The position numbers and the translations under genes were made by a program. From Kibdelosporangium sp. MJ126-NF4 (lineage in GTDB: Bacteria > Actinomycetota > Actinomycetes > Mycobacteriales > Pseudonocardiaceae), in the NCBI RefSeq assembly GCF_000826545.1, contig NZ_CDME01000011.1, positions 460,001-524,000 of the forward strand: 64,000 nt of DNA. Reading direction: 5' to 3'. Of the stretch, positions 9,501-17,858 are shown piece after piece (the first letter of the stretch is position 1; every line of letters starts with the position of its first letter). The notes under the pieces are model-generated. The model saw nothing but the letters and a program-made list of their open reading frames with translations. It ran no database searches and had not been told where the DNA came from.

Positions 9501-10173
9501 GCCGGGCATATCGGTGTCCGACGCGCTGTACACCGGTCTGCCGCACCTGGCGTACCGCGAAGGCGACGCGGTCCGTGCGACGCTTCCGTTGCTGTCCGAC
9601 GCGGCACGGCACTCCGGTTTCCCCAGCCCGGAGGAGTACAGCTTCGCCGACAAGGGCGACACCGTCCTGTACGCCAACGGCAAGGAGATCGGCCGCAGTG
9701 GCCTGCCTGGCGACGGGAAGTTCACCGTTCCCGCCGCAGCTGCGGACTACCGGCTCACGTCCGACGTGACCAGGGCGAGCCCGCTCTGGCCGATATCCAC
9801 AAAGGTCAGTGCGGAATGGACGTTCCGGTCCGGCCACACCGACAAGGCAACGCCGCTGCCGTTGCTGACCGTCGGCTTCGACCCGAAACTGGACATCACC
9901 AACCACGCACGGGCCAACGGGGTGCTCGCGATCCCCGTGCGGGTTGACCGACAGCCGGGTGCGGCGGGCGGCGCGACGTCGTTGCGTACGGTGGAAACCT
10001 CAACGGACGACGGCACGACATGGCGCGGCGCACCGGTCGTCTCGGTCAACGGGCAGTGGTGGGCGCTTGTGCACAACCCGGCGAGCGGGTTCGTGTCGTT
10101 GCGTGCCAGCGCTTCCGACAAGGACGGTAACTCGGTCAACCAGACCGTCATCCGGGCGTACCGCGTCAAATAA
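6553..10173 (+). CDS. Large secreted subtilisin-family (S8) serine protease
   Basis: This is a 1206-residue secreted endopeptidase. A GTG at 6553, preceded by agagggg, gives a classic signal peptide (residues 1-25, cleavage near AAADP); the frame extends further upstream but has no secretory N-terminus. The propeptide region includes VTLITGDKVTV (40-50), typical of large actinobacterial S8 proteases. Catalytic residues are Asp209 (VLDTGYD), His240 (GHGTHV), oxyanion Asn335 and Ser414 (GTSMATPH). After about residue 470 come beta-rich domains, including a PA-like segment with GKLAVFTLG, and no wall-sorting signal. It is the first of a tandem pair with the next gene. Proposed role: extracellular protein degradation. 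Confidence 0.92.
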   Translation: MRGTIYTAALAVLISGLAGPPAAADPARTSSAKPEPAKTVTLITGDKVTVTRRGDTWDATILPAKRIGALPGFVKAVSADEVTVIPAEAVPLVASGKLDKALFDVTGLIKLGYDDASTQEIPLLVESSTSRQSIAALGKVTRDLPAAKMTAVSTPKQRAADVFQAAKSHKIWLNGRLFPTLDQSVPQVGAPAAWQAGQTGAGATIAVLDTGYDKGHPDLTGIVKGEKDFTPEGIQDIVGHGTHVAATAAGRGVASGGKYTGVAKGSNLLIGKVCEVYGCTFDAILDGMQWAADSGAKVVNMSLGGQPGDGTDPIETAVNRISAEKGTLFVIAAGNDGPRHKVSTPAAADAALAVGSVNKKDVGSPFSSPGPRINDFAVKPDIAAPGEDIIAARAKGTLENAAVDEFHAKISGTSMATPHVAGAAAIVAAQHPDWTGQQIKTALMASAHPGADATIYQQGAGRLDVGRAVTQTVTSTTGSLSMGFIKWPHSTDKVTKPVTYKNSATAPVTLTLDLQNAGVFSTDVNQITVPAQGEATVNVTYDPAAGGTAEYSGRLTARSGDIVVQTAIGATKEPESYSLTAKLIGRDGVEQQPDSRSTVLWKRLDGTDYGVVRSNQPVRLPVGKYALFGFVQTPIAGQSNPSLTTVAEPEFDVRKDTAVTLDARPGIKVDAKVEEKDARMATGITSTVVTGGPYGLDVGYTGGLGDESYAVPTKGNHSHFRYYNRMQWERPPVQLAATRPESFEIPVDWAPRSPITQDSKEYSAVDAGHATPEEIAAHDLKGKLAVFTLGPGEEDQYDGRVQALGAAGAAAILFYFSDSGSIGVDEKPPVPVAYTQHGTGKRLADLAKNGDATAKLTGQPASPYRYELAFPHHGGIPGNLSYQPRHKDLATVDTKYHSLIDGGIGYVDYLTKSGDLDMSSYIWSTVVPLPLQRTVYYSPVTWQNSFRSAPGPDGGNEHGYITGERTYRAGERLTAEFGKSVVGPGISVSDALYTGLPHLAYREGDAVRATLPLLSDAARHSGFPSPEEYSFADKGDTVLYANGKEIGRSGLPGDGKFTVPAAAADYRLTSDVTRASPLWPISTKVSAEWTFRSGHTDKATPLPLLTVGFDPKLDITNHARANGVLAIPVRVDRQPGAAGGATSLRTVETSTDDGTTWRGAPVVSVNGQWWALVHNPASGFVSLRASASDKDGNSVNQTVIRAYRVK

Positions 10174-10195
10174 CGTGATTCGAGTTCGGTGAGCG

Positions 10196-10291
10196 AAGAA
10201 CTTCCCTCGAGGGGTGACGCTTCATGATCAACCCGGTACGGTGGGTGACGGGTCGATAGCTGGGGGCGGCTGACTCTCGAGGGGAGTTCTT
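10196..10291 (+). promoter_or_regulatory. Inverted repeat that could mask the ribosome-binding site of the second subtilase
   Basis: A 16-bp arm at 10196-10211 pairs with 10276-10291 with one mismatch. The right arm contains the gaggggag Shine-Dalgarno sequence of the gene starting at 10295. The structure may end the upstream transcript, control translation, or both. Confidence 0.45.
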
Positions 10292-10294
10292 TTC

Positions 10295-13200
10295 ATGCGC
10301 GTGCTTGTCCACGCGGCGGTCCTTGCCGTGCTCATCAGCGGTGTGGTCGTCGCTCCAGCGACTGCGGAACAACGGAAAACACCTTCGGTCCACGAGAGAT
10401 CCACCACGGTCACCCTCATCACCGGTGACCGCGTGACCATCGCCAGACAGGGGCGAGGCTGGGACGTCCGTGTCGAACCGGCGGCGAGATTCGGTGTGCG
10501 GGAAGGCTTCCTGCAGCACGCGGGGCCGGACGGGGTCACGGTCGTTCCCGTGTCGGCCGCGCCGCTCGTTCGTTCGGGGCAGCTCGACCGCGCGTTGTTC
10601 GACGTGACCAGGCTGGTCGAACTCGGCTACGACGACGCGCACACACCGGACATCCCGTTGCTTGTGGAGTCCCGCTCCGACCAGGCACGGCGCAGTGTCG
10701 CCGCGCTCGGCACGGTCACGCGGAACCTGTCTGCGGCCGGGATGACCGCGGTCGCCACGCCGAAACGCGACGCGGCCAAGGCATTCGAGATCGCGAAGAA
10801 CCACAAGGTCTGGCTGAACGGCAAAGCGTTCCCCACGCTGGACCAGAGCGTGCCCCAAGTGGGCGCGCCCACCGCGTGGCAGCAGGGCCACACAGGCGTT
10901 GGCGCCACGATCGCCGTGCTCGACACCGGCTACGACAAGGGCCATCCCGATCTAGCCGGAATCGTCAAGGGCGAGAAGGACTTCGTCAACGAAGGCATCC
11001 AGGACATCGTCGGCCACGGCACCCACGTCGCCTCGACCGCAGCGGGCCGCGGCACAGCCTCCAACGGCAGGTACACCGGCGTCGCCAAGGGCGCGAACCT
11101 CTTGGTCGGCAAGGTCTGCGCACGGTTCGGCTGCCCGTTCGACGCGATCCTGGACGGCATGCAGTGGGCCGCCGACAACGGAGCCAAAGTCGTCAACATG
11201 AGCCTCGGCGGTGGCCAGGGCGACGGCACGGACCCGATCGAGACGGCAGTGAACCGTATCTCGGCGGAGAAGGGCACGCTGTTCGTGATCGCTGCGGGCA
11301 ACTCGCCGTTCCAGAAGGTCTCCTCCCCTGCTGCGGCTGATGCCGCGCTGGCCGTGGGCAGCGTGAACAAGAAGGACGTGCTCAGCCCGTTCTCCTCGCC
11401 AGGCCCCAGGTACAAGGACTACGCGGTCAAACCGGACATCGCCGCGCCCGGCGAGGACATCGTGGCCGCACGTGCCGAGGGAACGCTCGGCGACGTCGCT
11501 GTCAACGAGTTCTACGCCAAGATCAGCGGCACCTCGATGGCCACGCCGCACGTCGCCGGAGCAGCCGCGATCGTTGCCGCACAACACCCCGACTGGACCG
11601 GCCAGCAGATCAAGACCGCGTTGATGGGCAGTGCGCATCCGATCGCCAACGCCACCATCTACCAGCAGGGAACGGGACGGCTGGACGTAGGCCGCGCGGT
11701 CAGCCAGAGCATCACCGCGAACACCGGCAGCCTCAGTCTCGGGTACATCAAGTGGCCGGAGCCGGGCACCGTGCTCAGCAAGCCGGTGACGTACAAGAAC
11801 TCCGGCACAGCACCGGTCACGCTCGCGTTGTCGTCCAGCGATCCCGCGTTCAGGCTCAGCGCCACCGAGGTGACAGTGCCAGCGGGTGGTGAGGCGACCG
11901 TGACGGTCTCGTTCGACGGAGCGCAGGCCAAGCCCGCGTCGTACGGCGGCCTGGTGCTGGCCAAGAGTGGGCCGACCGAGGTCCGCACCGCCGTCGGGGC
12001 GACCAAGGAGCCGGAGAGCTACGACCTGACGGTACGCACGATCGACCGCGACGGCGCCGTGAACGGCGGCGGCATCGGGCAGCTGCAGAACCTCGACAAG
12101 CCGGAAGTCTCGTTCTTCCCGGTGTTCCCCGGCGACACGGTCCGCGTGCCCGCCGGGCGCTACGCCATGATCTCGCTCGTGATCACCCCGGCCGTCCCGC
12201 AGGCGTCGGCGACCTGGGTGACCAATCCCGAGTTCCAGGTCAAGGCCGACGGCACGGTGGAACTGGACGCCCGGCCCGGTGTGCCGGTCAGCACGACGGT
12301 CGACCGCGCGGACGCCAGGGCGACCGGCAACCTCTCCGGCCTGTTGTTCAAGGTGGGCGACACCACCAGCGGCGGGATCTCGGGCGGCAACCTCTATGCC
12401 GTGCCGACCAGCGGCAAGCACGATCATTTGATGTACTTCGACGGCGCGGCCTTCGAGCAGCCGCTGATCCGGCTGGCGGTCATCCAGCCCGAACAGTTCG
12501 AGCCGGTGGTCGACTGGGTGCCGGGTGCGCCGAAGATCACCGACAGCCGTGACCTGTCCGCTGTGGACGTTGTCAGGGCCAGGCCGGAGGATCTGGCGCA
12601 GCGCGACGTCCGCGGCAAGCTCGCGGTGTTCACCATCGGGGCGGGTGAGGAGGAGCAGTTCGTCCCACGGCTCAAGGCGCTGCACAGTGCGGGCGCCGCG
12701 GCCGCGTTCTTCTACTTCACCGACAGCGCCGGGGCAGCGCTGACCGAGCCGCCCCCGCTGCCGACGCTGTACCCGTTGGACGACCAGGGACCGCGGCTGG
12801 CGAAGCTGGGCACGGCGAGCGTGCGGGTGACGGGGATCGTGACGAGCCCGTACCACTACGAGCTCAACTACCCCAGCCATGGCTCGATCCCGGCCACCCT
12901 GACGCACCAGGCCCGCACCAAGGACCTGGCCGAGGTCCGTGCCACCTACCGCGCGGTCGGACCGGCGGCGGACGTGTTCGCGGACCCGATCGCGGACGGG
13001 TTCGTGATGTCGGGCGTGGGCGGCCCGCAAATCCCGTTGCCGACCAGCCGGACCGAGTACTACACGCCGGACACGGTCGCGTGGCGGCAGACGTCGTACG
13101 TGGCGCGGCAGTACGACAACGTCGGCGATCCGAAGGTCTACAAGCGTGGTCCTGCGGGCACGACGGACACCTACAAGGCCGTGCTCGGTCCTGGCGGTGC

Positions 13201-13609
13201 CACGCTGGGCCGCGCGGAGAACACGCTGACCGCGACGCTGCCGTTGTTCACCGATGTCGGACAGCATGTCGGGCTGCCTGCCCGTGCCGACAAGGGTGAC
13301 ACGGTGTTGTACGCCGACGGCAAGGAGATCGGGCGCAGCGGCGTGCCCGGCTTCGGACAGTTCACCGTGGGCGGCCCGGCCCAGTACCGGCTCACCACGG
13401 AGGCGACACGGGACAATCCGTCCTGGCAACTGTCCACAAAGGTCTCCGCAGAGTGGCGGGTTCCGCTCGGTGCAGACCGGCGCGCTGCCATCGATCGCGC
13501 TCGACCCGAAGGTGGACAACAACAACGCGGCCAAAGGCGGGACGTACGCGGCCATTCCGGTGCGCCCCGGCAAGGGCGGTGTGGTCGACAAGGTCGAGGT
13601 GTCCACTGA
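10295..13609 (+). CDS. Second large secreted subtilase (S8), frameshifted near its 3' end
   Basis: This is a tandem paralogue of the preceding gene, with the same architecture and long identical stretches. The signal peptide is residues 1-24 (cleavage near ATAEQ), and the propeptide carries VTLITGDRVTI. Catalytic residues are Asp210, His241 and Ser414. The ATG at 10295 has gaggggag upstream. After STKVSAEW (about 13455) the frame no longer matches the paralogue and runs to a TGA at 13607-13609, giving 1104 residues. The missing ~105 residues are encoded one frame over up to 13775. Either a genuine one-base insertion (or two-base deletion) or a sequencing error in gcggg is possible. The protease domain is intact either way. 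Confidence 0.88.
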   Translation: MRVLVHAAVLAVLISGVVVAPATAEQRKTPSVHERSTTVTLITGDRVTIARQGRGWDVRVEPAARFGVREGFLQHAGPDGVTVVPVSAAPLVRSGQLDRALFDVTRLVELGYDDAHTPDIPLLVESRSDQARRSVAALGTVTRNLSAAGMTAVATPKRDAAKAFEIAKNHKVWLNGKAFPTLDQSVPQVGAPTAWQQGHTGVGATIAVLDTGYDKGHPDLAGIVKGEKDFVNEGIQDIVGHGTHVASTAAGRGTASNGRYTGVAKGANLLVGKVCARFGCPFDAILDGMQWAADNGAKVVNMSLGGGQGDGTDPIETAVNRISAEKGTLFVIAAGNSPFQKVSSPAAADAALAVGSVNKKDVLSPFSSPGPRYKDYAVKPDIAAPGEDIVAARAEGTLGDVAVNEFYAKISGTSMATPHVAGAAAIVAAQHPDWTGQQIKTALMGSAHPIANATIYQQGTGRLDVGRAVSQSITANTGSLSLGYIKWPEPGTVLSKPVTYKNSGTAPVTLALSSSDPAFRLSATEVTVPAGGEATVTVSFDGAQAKPASYGGLVLAKSGPTEVRTAVGATKEPESYDLTVRTIDRDGAVNGGGIGQLQNLDKPEVSFFPVFPGDTVRVPAGRYAMISLVITPAVPQASATWVTNPEFQVKADGTVELDARPGVPVSTTVDRADARATGNLSGLLFKVGDTTSGGISGGNLYAVPTSGKHDHLMYFDGAAFEQPLIRLAVIQPEQFEPVVDWVPGAPKITDSRDLSAVDVVRARPEDLAQRDVRGKLAVFTIGAGEEEQFVPRLKALHSAGAAAAFFYFTDSAGAALTEPPPLPTLYPLDDQGPRLAKLGTASVRVTGIVTSPYHYELNYPSHGSIPATLTHQARTKDLAEVRATYRAVGPAADVFADPIADGFVMSGVGGPQIPLPTSRTEYYTPDTVAWRQTSYVARQYDNVGDPKVYKRGPAGTTDTYKAVLGPGGATLGRAENTLTATLPLFTDVGQHVGLPARADKGDTVLYADGKEIGRSGVPGFGQFTVGGPAQYRLTTEATRDNPSWQLSTKVSAEWRVPLGADRRAAIDRARPEGGQQQRGQRRDVRGHSGAPRQGRCGRQGRGVH

Positions 13610-13775
13610 CGACGGCACGACCTGGCGCTCGGCGCCGCTGGTACAGGCGCACGGCCAATGGTGGGCCGTCGTGTGGAATCCGGCCGACGGGTTCGTGTCG
13701 CTGCGGGCCCAGGCGTCCTATCCGGACGGCAACGCCGTCTCCCAGACGGTGATCCGCGCGTATCGGGTGAAGTGA
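13458..13775 (+). other. Displaced 3' end of the second subtilase
   Basis: One frame over from the upstream reading frame, this segment encodes FRSVQTGALPSIA through STDDGTTWRSAPLV to TVIRAYRVK and a stop at 13773-13775. It aligns with the C-terminus of the first subtilase (FRSGHTD, STDDGTTWRGAPVV, TVIRAYRVK). Restoring one base at about 13456-13461 would give a protein of about 1160 residues ending as its paralogue does. Confidence 0.8.
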
Positions 13776-13782
13776 CCATCCC

Positions 13783-13820
13783 GGTAGGACCGGCCCATCC
13801 CTCTATGGGCTGGTCCTACC
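13783..13820 (+). terminator. Long hairpin terminator after the subtilase pair
   Basis: A 15-bp stem (13783-13797 with 13806-13820, one G-U type mismatch) with an 8-base loop starts 7 bp after the restored stop codon at 13775. Its position supports 13775, not 13609, as the original end of the subtilase gene. Confidence 0.8.
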
Positions 13821-13866
13821 GTGGGTTGACGCGGACTGACAGAGGGTGGGCCTACTGTCTTGAGGT

Positions 13867-16251
13867 ATGTCGATTGACAACACAGCCGAGGACACCGCGC
13901 TCGGCACGGTCGACGGCGGGCTGAGCTCCGCCGAGGTGGCCGAGCGGGTCGCCGCGGGCAAGACCAACGATGTGCCCGCGCGGGCCAGCCGCACTGTCGG
14001 CCAGATCGTCCGCGCCAACGTGTTCACCCGGATCAACGCGATCTACGGTGTGCTCTTCGCGATCATCATGTCGACCGGGTACTTCCTCGACGGCATGTTC
14101 GGCCTGTTGATCATCTTCAACAGCGGGATCGGCATGATCCAGGAACTGCGTGCGAAACGCACACTGGAGAAGCTGGCCATCGTCGGCCAGGCACGGCCGA
14201 CCGTCCGGCGGGACGGCGCCGCAGTCGAGATCCCGCCGCACGAGATCGTCCTCGACGACGTGATCGAACTCGGCCCCGGCGACAAGATCGTGGTGGACGG
14301 CGCCGTGCTGGCCGCGGACGCGCTGGAGATCGACGAGTCGCTGCTCACCGGCGAGTCGGACCCGGTCGTGAAACACCTCGGTGACCAGGTGATGTCCGGC
14401 AGTTTCGTGGTCGCGGGCGGCGGCGCCTACCGGGCGACCAAGGTCGGCAAGGACGCGTACGCGGCCAAGCTGGCCGAGGAGGCCAGCAAGTTCACGCTGG
14501 TCAAGTCGGAGCTGCGGTCCGGGATCGACAAGATCCTGAAGTTCATCACCTTCCTGCTGATCCCTGCGGGCGCGCTGACCATCTACAACCAGCTGTTCAA
14601 CGTCAACGAGTCGCTCGCCGACGCCCTGCGCGGGATGGTCGCCGCGCTCGTGCCGATGGTGCCGGAGGGGCTCATCCTGATGACGAGCATCGCGTTCGCC
14701 GTCGGTGTGATCCGCCTGGGCCAGCGCCAGTGCCTCGTGCAGGAACTGCCCGCGATCGAAGGCCTGGCCCGCGTGGACGTCGTGTGCGCGGACAAGACGG
14801 GCACGCTGACCGAGAACGGCATGCGGCTCTCGGAGGTCCGCAACACGAACGGGGACGACTCGGTGGCGCTCGCGCTGGCCGCACTGGCACGGACCGAGGC
14901 GCGCCCGAACGCCAGCCTGCAGGCGATCGCGGAGGCCTACCCGGACGATCCAGGCTGGCACGCCACCGCCGTCGCGCCGTTCTCCTCCGCCCGCAAGTGG
15001 AGCGGCGCCAGCTTCACCGACCACGGCCATTGGGTGCTGGGCGCGCCGGACGTGCTGCTGCCGTCGGGCGACGCGACCCGCGCCGAGGCTGAACTGGTCG
15101 GCTCGCAGGGATTGCGTGTCCTCCTGCTCGGCAGGACGGACATCGCCGTCGACTCCGCGGCCGCACCGGGGACTGTGCAGGCCGCCGCGCTGGTGGTGCT
15201 GGAGCAGAAGGTCCGGCCGGACGCCAAGGGCACCTTGGACTACTTCGCCTCGCAGAACGTCACCGTGAAGGTGATCTCCGGCGACAACGCCCTGTCAGTC
15301 GGCGCGGTCGCCGCGTCGCTCGACCTGCCCAACTCCGCGGACCCGATGGACGCCCGCACCCTGCCTGACGGCAAGGAGGAGCTGGCCGACGTCCTGGAGG
15401 AACGCGCGGTCTTCGGCCGCGTCACCCCGGCGCAGAAACGTGCCATGGTCGGCGCGTTGCAGTCCCGCAATCACACAGTCGCCATGACCGGTGACGGCGT
15501 GAACGACGTCCTGGCGCTCAAGGACGCCGACATCGGCGTGGCGATGGGCTCCGGCAGCCCGGCGACCCGCGCGGTCGCCCAGATCGTCCTGCTGGACAAC
15601 AAGTTCGCCACCCTGCCGCACGTCGTCGGCGAGGGCAGGCGGGTGATCGGCAACATCGAGCGCGTCTCGAACCTGTTCCTGACCAAGACGGTCTACTCGG
15701 TGATCCTCGCCCTCATGGTCGGGATCGCGCAGGTCAACTACCCGTTCCTGCCCCGGCACGTCACGGTGATCGCCTGGTTCACCATCGGCATCCCGGCGTT
15801 CGTGCTGTCGCTGGCCCCCAACAACGAGCGGGCCCGCACCGGGTTCGTCCGCCGGGTGATGCGGATGGCGATCCCCTCGGGGGCGATCATCGCGACCGCG
15901 ACCTTCGTCGCGTACATGATGGTCCACACCAAGGCCACCAGTGAGCAGTCGGGCACGACCGCGCTGATCACCTTGATGATCGTGGCGCTGTGGGTGCTGG
16001 GGATCGTGGCGCGGCCCTACAAGTGGTGGAAGATCGGCCTGATCACGCTGATGACGGCGGCGTCGCTGCTGCTGTTCGTGCTGCCGTTCACCCAGAAGTT
16101 CTTCCTGCTGGACCCGGGCAACAGCGAGTACACCACCCTCGCGATCGTGATCGCGGCGATCGGTGTGGTCCTGGTCGAGCTGGTCTGGTGGATCCAGCGG
16201 CGGCTGACAACCCCGGCCGAGGAGGCCGAGCCCATCCCCGCCGAGAGCTGA
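13867..16251 (+). CDS. ctpE: CtpE-type cation-transporting P-type ATPase
   Basis: The 794-residue P-type ATPase couples ATP hydrolysis to cation transport across the plasma membrane. Visible motifs are actuator TGES (161-164), the membrane segment VPEGL (265-269), phosphorylation site DKTGTLT (Asp309) and hinge [18 protein letters not shown]. It has two transmembrane pairs before the cytoplasmic loop and about six segments after it. It lacks heavy-metal CPC motifs and N-terminal metal-binding domains. The stretch around PEGL and [10 protein letters not shown] closely resembles mycobacterial CtpE, reported to take up calcium, so Ca2+ is the best guess. The ATG at 13867 has tgagg just upstream. 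It stands alone after the subtilase terminator. Confidence 0.88.
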   Translation: MSIDNTAEDTALGTVDGGLSSAEVAERVAAGKTNDVPARASRTVGQIVRANVFTRINAIYGVLFAIIMSTGYFLDGMFGLLIIFNSGIGMIQELRAKRTLEKLAIVGQARPTVRRDGAAVEIPPHEIVLDDVIELGPGDKIVVDGAVLAADALEIDESLLTGESDPVVKHLGDQVMSGSFVVAGGGAYRATKVGKDAYAAKLAEEASKFTLVKSELRSGIDKILKFITFLLIPAGALTIYNQLFNVNESLADALRGMVAALVPMVPEGLILMTSIAFAVGVIRLGQRQCLVQELPAIEGLARVDVVCADKTGTLTENGMRLSEVRNTNGDDSVALALAALARTEARPNASLQAIAEAYPDDPGWHATAVAPFSSARKWSGASFTDHGHWVLGAPDVLLPSGDATRAEAELVGSQGLRVLLLGRTDIAVDSAAAPGTVQAAALVVLEQKVRPDAKGTLDYFASQNVTVKVISGDNALSVGAVAASLDLPNSADPMDARTLPDGKEELADVLEERAVFGRVTPAQKRAMVGALQSRNHTVAMTGDGVNDVLALKDADIGVAMGSGSPATRAVAQIVLLDNKFATLPHVVGEGRRVIGNIERVSNLFLTKTVYSVILALMVGIAQVNYPFLPRHVTVIAWFTIGIPAFVLSLAPNNERARTGFVRRVMRMAIPSGAIIATATFVAYMMVHTKATSEQSGTTALITLMIVALWVLGIVARPYKWWKIGLITLMTAASLLLFVLPFTQKFFLLDPGNSEYTTLAIVIAAIGVVLVELVWWIQRRLTTPAEEAEPIPAES

Positions 16252-16256
16252 CGCAC

Positions 16257-16279
16257 GCAACCAATGTGGCCTTCGTTGC
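16257..16279. repeat. Single copy of the 23-bp intergenic repeat
   Basis: gcaaccaatgtggccttcgttgc differs at a few positions from the four units at 26853-26992. It lies between the convergent ends of ctpE and the zinc-finger gene, the same type of location as the larger array. Confidence 0.65.
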
Positions 16280-16297
16280 AGCCCACCCACAAGGGCG

Positions 16298-17017
16298 CTA
16301 GGCGGCGCGACGGTGGTGGCTGGCGGGGCGTAGCCAGGGACGGCTGGGCCCCGCGCGGCGGTCATCGGCCGGTGTGGCCGGTGCCTGCGTCGACGACTCG
16401 TCCTCGCTGTCCCCCGCTGTGGGTGTGGAGTCTCCGCCGCGCTTGTGCTCACGCTGGACGAGGTACAGCAGCGCAACCCCTGCCACCAGCGGAATGTGTG
16501 ACAGCAGCCGTGAAGCGGGGACGCCGACGGTGGCCAGGTCGATCACGGAGAACACGACCAGTGCCGCCACGAACACGCCGACGGCGGGCAGCAGGCCGCT
16601 GGCCCGCCTGGTCTGCCACGCGGCCGCGAGCATCGCCAGTCCCAGCGCGAGGTTCCAGGCCGCGCCCTCGCTGATCAGGTGAGGTGTCAACGCCACACCG
16701 TGCGTCGCGTGCGCGTCCGACGTCCCGAACAGCTGGCCCACTGCCAGCAGCAGCTGGACCAGGCCGATGCCCGCCAGCGCCAGGCGCGCCATCGGGCGGC
16801 GGCGCGGTTGTGCCTCGGTGAGCACCGCCGCGACAAGGTCGGGCGTCGCCACGAACTCGCGCACCCGCACACGGCGGTTGAGCGCTGCCGCCGCGTTGTA
16901 CCAGTCCTCGCAGGACGCGCACGTCTCCAGGTGCGCGTCCACCTCGGCTACCGGTACCGGCTCTTGCTCGCCGTCCAGCCGGGCGGACAGGGCCTCCTTG
17001 CACGTCCCACAGTCCAT
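16298..17017 (-). CDS. Zinc-finger (zf-HC2) membrane protein, anti-sigma-factor-like
   Basis: The 239-residue protein has a cytoplasmic N-terminal anti-sigma-type zinc site, with Cys3/Cys6 and HLETCASC (His29, Cys33, Cys36). It is followed by three to four hydrophobic segments between about residues 75 and 190 and a polar, disordered C-terminal tail. In the family such N-termini bind ECF sigma factors. No sigma factor gene is present nearby, so regulation of a distant sigma or a solely structural zinc site are both open. The gene is 38 bp downstream of the ankyrin gene on the same strand. It converges with ctpE across a short spacer holding the 23-bp repeat. Confidence 0.75.
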   Translation of the reverse strand: MDCGTCKEALSARLDGEQEPVPVAEVDAHLETCASCEDWYNAAAALNRRVRVREFVATPDLVAAVLTEAQPRRRPMARLALAGIGLVQLLLAVGQLFGTSDAHATHGVALTPHLISEGAAWNLALGLAMLAAAWQTRRASGLLPAVGVFVAALVVFSVIDLATVGVPASRLLSHIPLVAGVALLYLVQREHKRGGDSTPTAGDSEDESSTQAPATPADDRRAGPSRPWLRPASHHRRAA

Positions 17018-17054
17018 GTCTACCTAGTCGCTTGTAGTACCCGAGTAGTTCCCG

Positions 17055-17453
17055 TCAGCCCTTGCGCTCGAACAGCGCGAGCAACTCGAGACGGCCGAAC
17101 ATCCGCGCGGTGTCCACCGCCGACGGTGTGCCCGCGAACGGGTCCGCCCCGCCGTCCAGCAGAGCCTTGACGACCTCGTCCTCGGCCTTGAACACCGCAC
17201 CGGCGAGCGGAGTCTGGCCCTTGTCGTTCGCCCTGTTGGCGTCCGCGCCGAGGTCGACCAGTCTGGCCACCGTCGGCGCGTGGCCGTGGTAGGCCGCCAG
17301 CATGATCAGGGTGTCGCCGGCCTCGTTGTGCAGGTTCACCGGCACGCCCTGGTCGATCGCGGCCGCCAGGTCCTCGGCCGCGCCCGTGCGGGCGGCGGTG
17401 AAGGCCTGTTGGGCCAGGTGGATCACCTGTGGGCTCAGCTCTTGGTCTGCCAC
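17055..17453 (-). CDS. Small ankyrin-repeat protein
   Basis: The 132-residue protein has about three ankyrin repeats: AGDTLIMLAAYHGHAPTVA (about 45-63), DKGQTPLAGAVFKAEDEVVK (77-96) and a degenerate one ending near residue 125. It has no signal peptide or membrane segment, so it is a cytosolic binding protein of unknown partner. The start is GTG at 17453. The following zinc-finger membrane protein may be in the same transcript. The AT-richer 250 bp upstream (up to the tRNA) probably carries the promoter. Confidence 0.85.
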   Translation of the reverse strand: MADQELSPQVIHLAQQAFTAARTGAAEDLAAAIDQGVPVNLHNEAGDTLIMLAAYHGHAPTVARLVDLGADANRANDKGQTPLAGAVFKAEDEVVKALLDGGADPFAGTPSAVDTARMFGRLELLALFERKG

Positions 17454-17652
17454 GCCTCACAGGGTCGCACAGCCCGCCCGCCCGGACCCGTCCGTCCGAT
17501 GATCGGACGCCTCAATCTCCGCATAACGTTTTGGAAATGTTTTGTACCAGACGAATACGACCAGTCGCCGTTTGACCGCCGTAAGTGATATCAATACGGA
17601 GCGTTTTCATTCGATTGCCCGGCGTGAATGGGAGACGGTCCGGACATGAGAA

Positions 17653-17696
17653 CGGGTAGCCCACGTCCATAGCGATTCATGGACATGAACTACCCG
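17653..17696 (-). terminator. Hairpin downstream of the tRNA gene
   Basis: An outer 7-bp stem (cgggtag 17653-17659 with ctacccg 17690-17696) and an inner 6-bp stem (gtccat/atggac, 17665-17670 with 17679-17684) form one interrupted hairpin. It begins 8 bases beyond the tRNA 3' end. Confidence 0.55.
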
Positions 17697-17703
17697 GTCA
17701 ACG

Positions 17704-17777
17704 TGCCCCCGACCGGATTCGAACCGGCACTCCAACCCTTTTAAGGGGCTTGCCTCTGCCTGTTGGGCTACGGGGGC
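17704..17777 (-). tRNA. Class-I tRNA with UAA anticodon loop (identity uncertain; Lys-like body)
   Basis: On the minus strand a 74-nt cloverleaf is clear. The 7-bp acceptor gcccccg/cgggggc has discriminator A. The D-arm contains GG, and the anticodon stem agccc/gggtt carries loop CTTAAAA. A 5-base variable loop and a T-arm with TTCGAAT follow. The loop puts T33 before anticodon TAA, which would read UUA. Bacterial tRNA-Leu normally has a long variable arm, which is missing; the acceptor stem and body resemble actinobacterial tRNA-Lys. CCA is not encoded. It may be an altered lysine tRNA, a missense-type tRNA, or a decayed copy. Confidence 0.8.
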
Positions 17778-17858
17778 GCGAGAAGCCTAAGCGTTCCGGC
17801 GCTCCCTTTGGAGCCACTTTGCTCGAACTCATCCGGCTGGCCTATCGAATTGGTCCGG

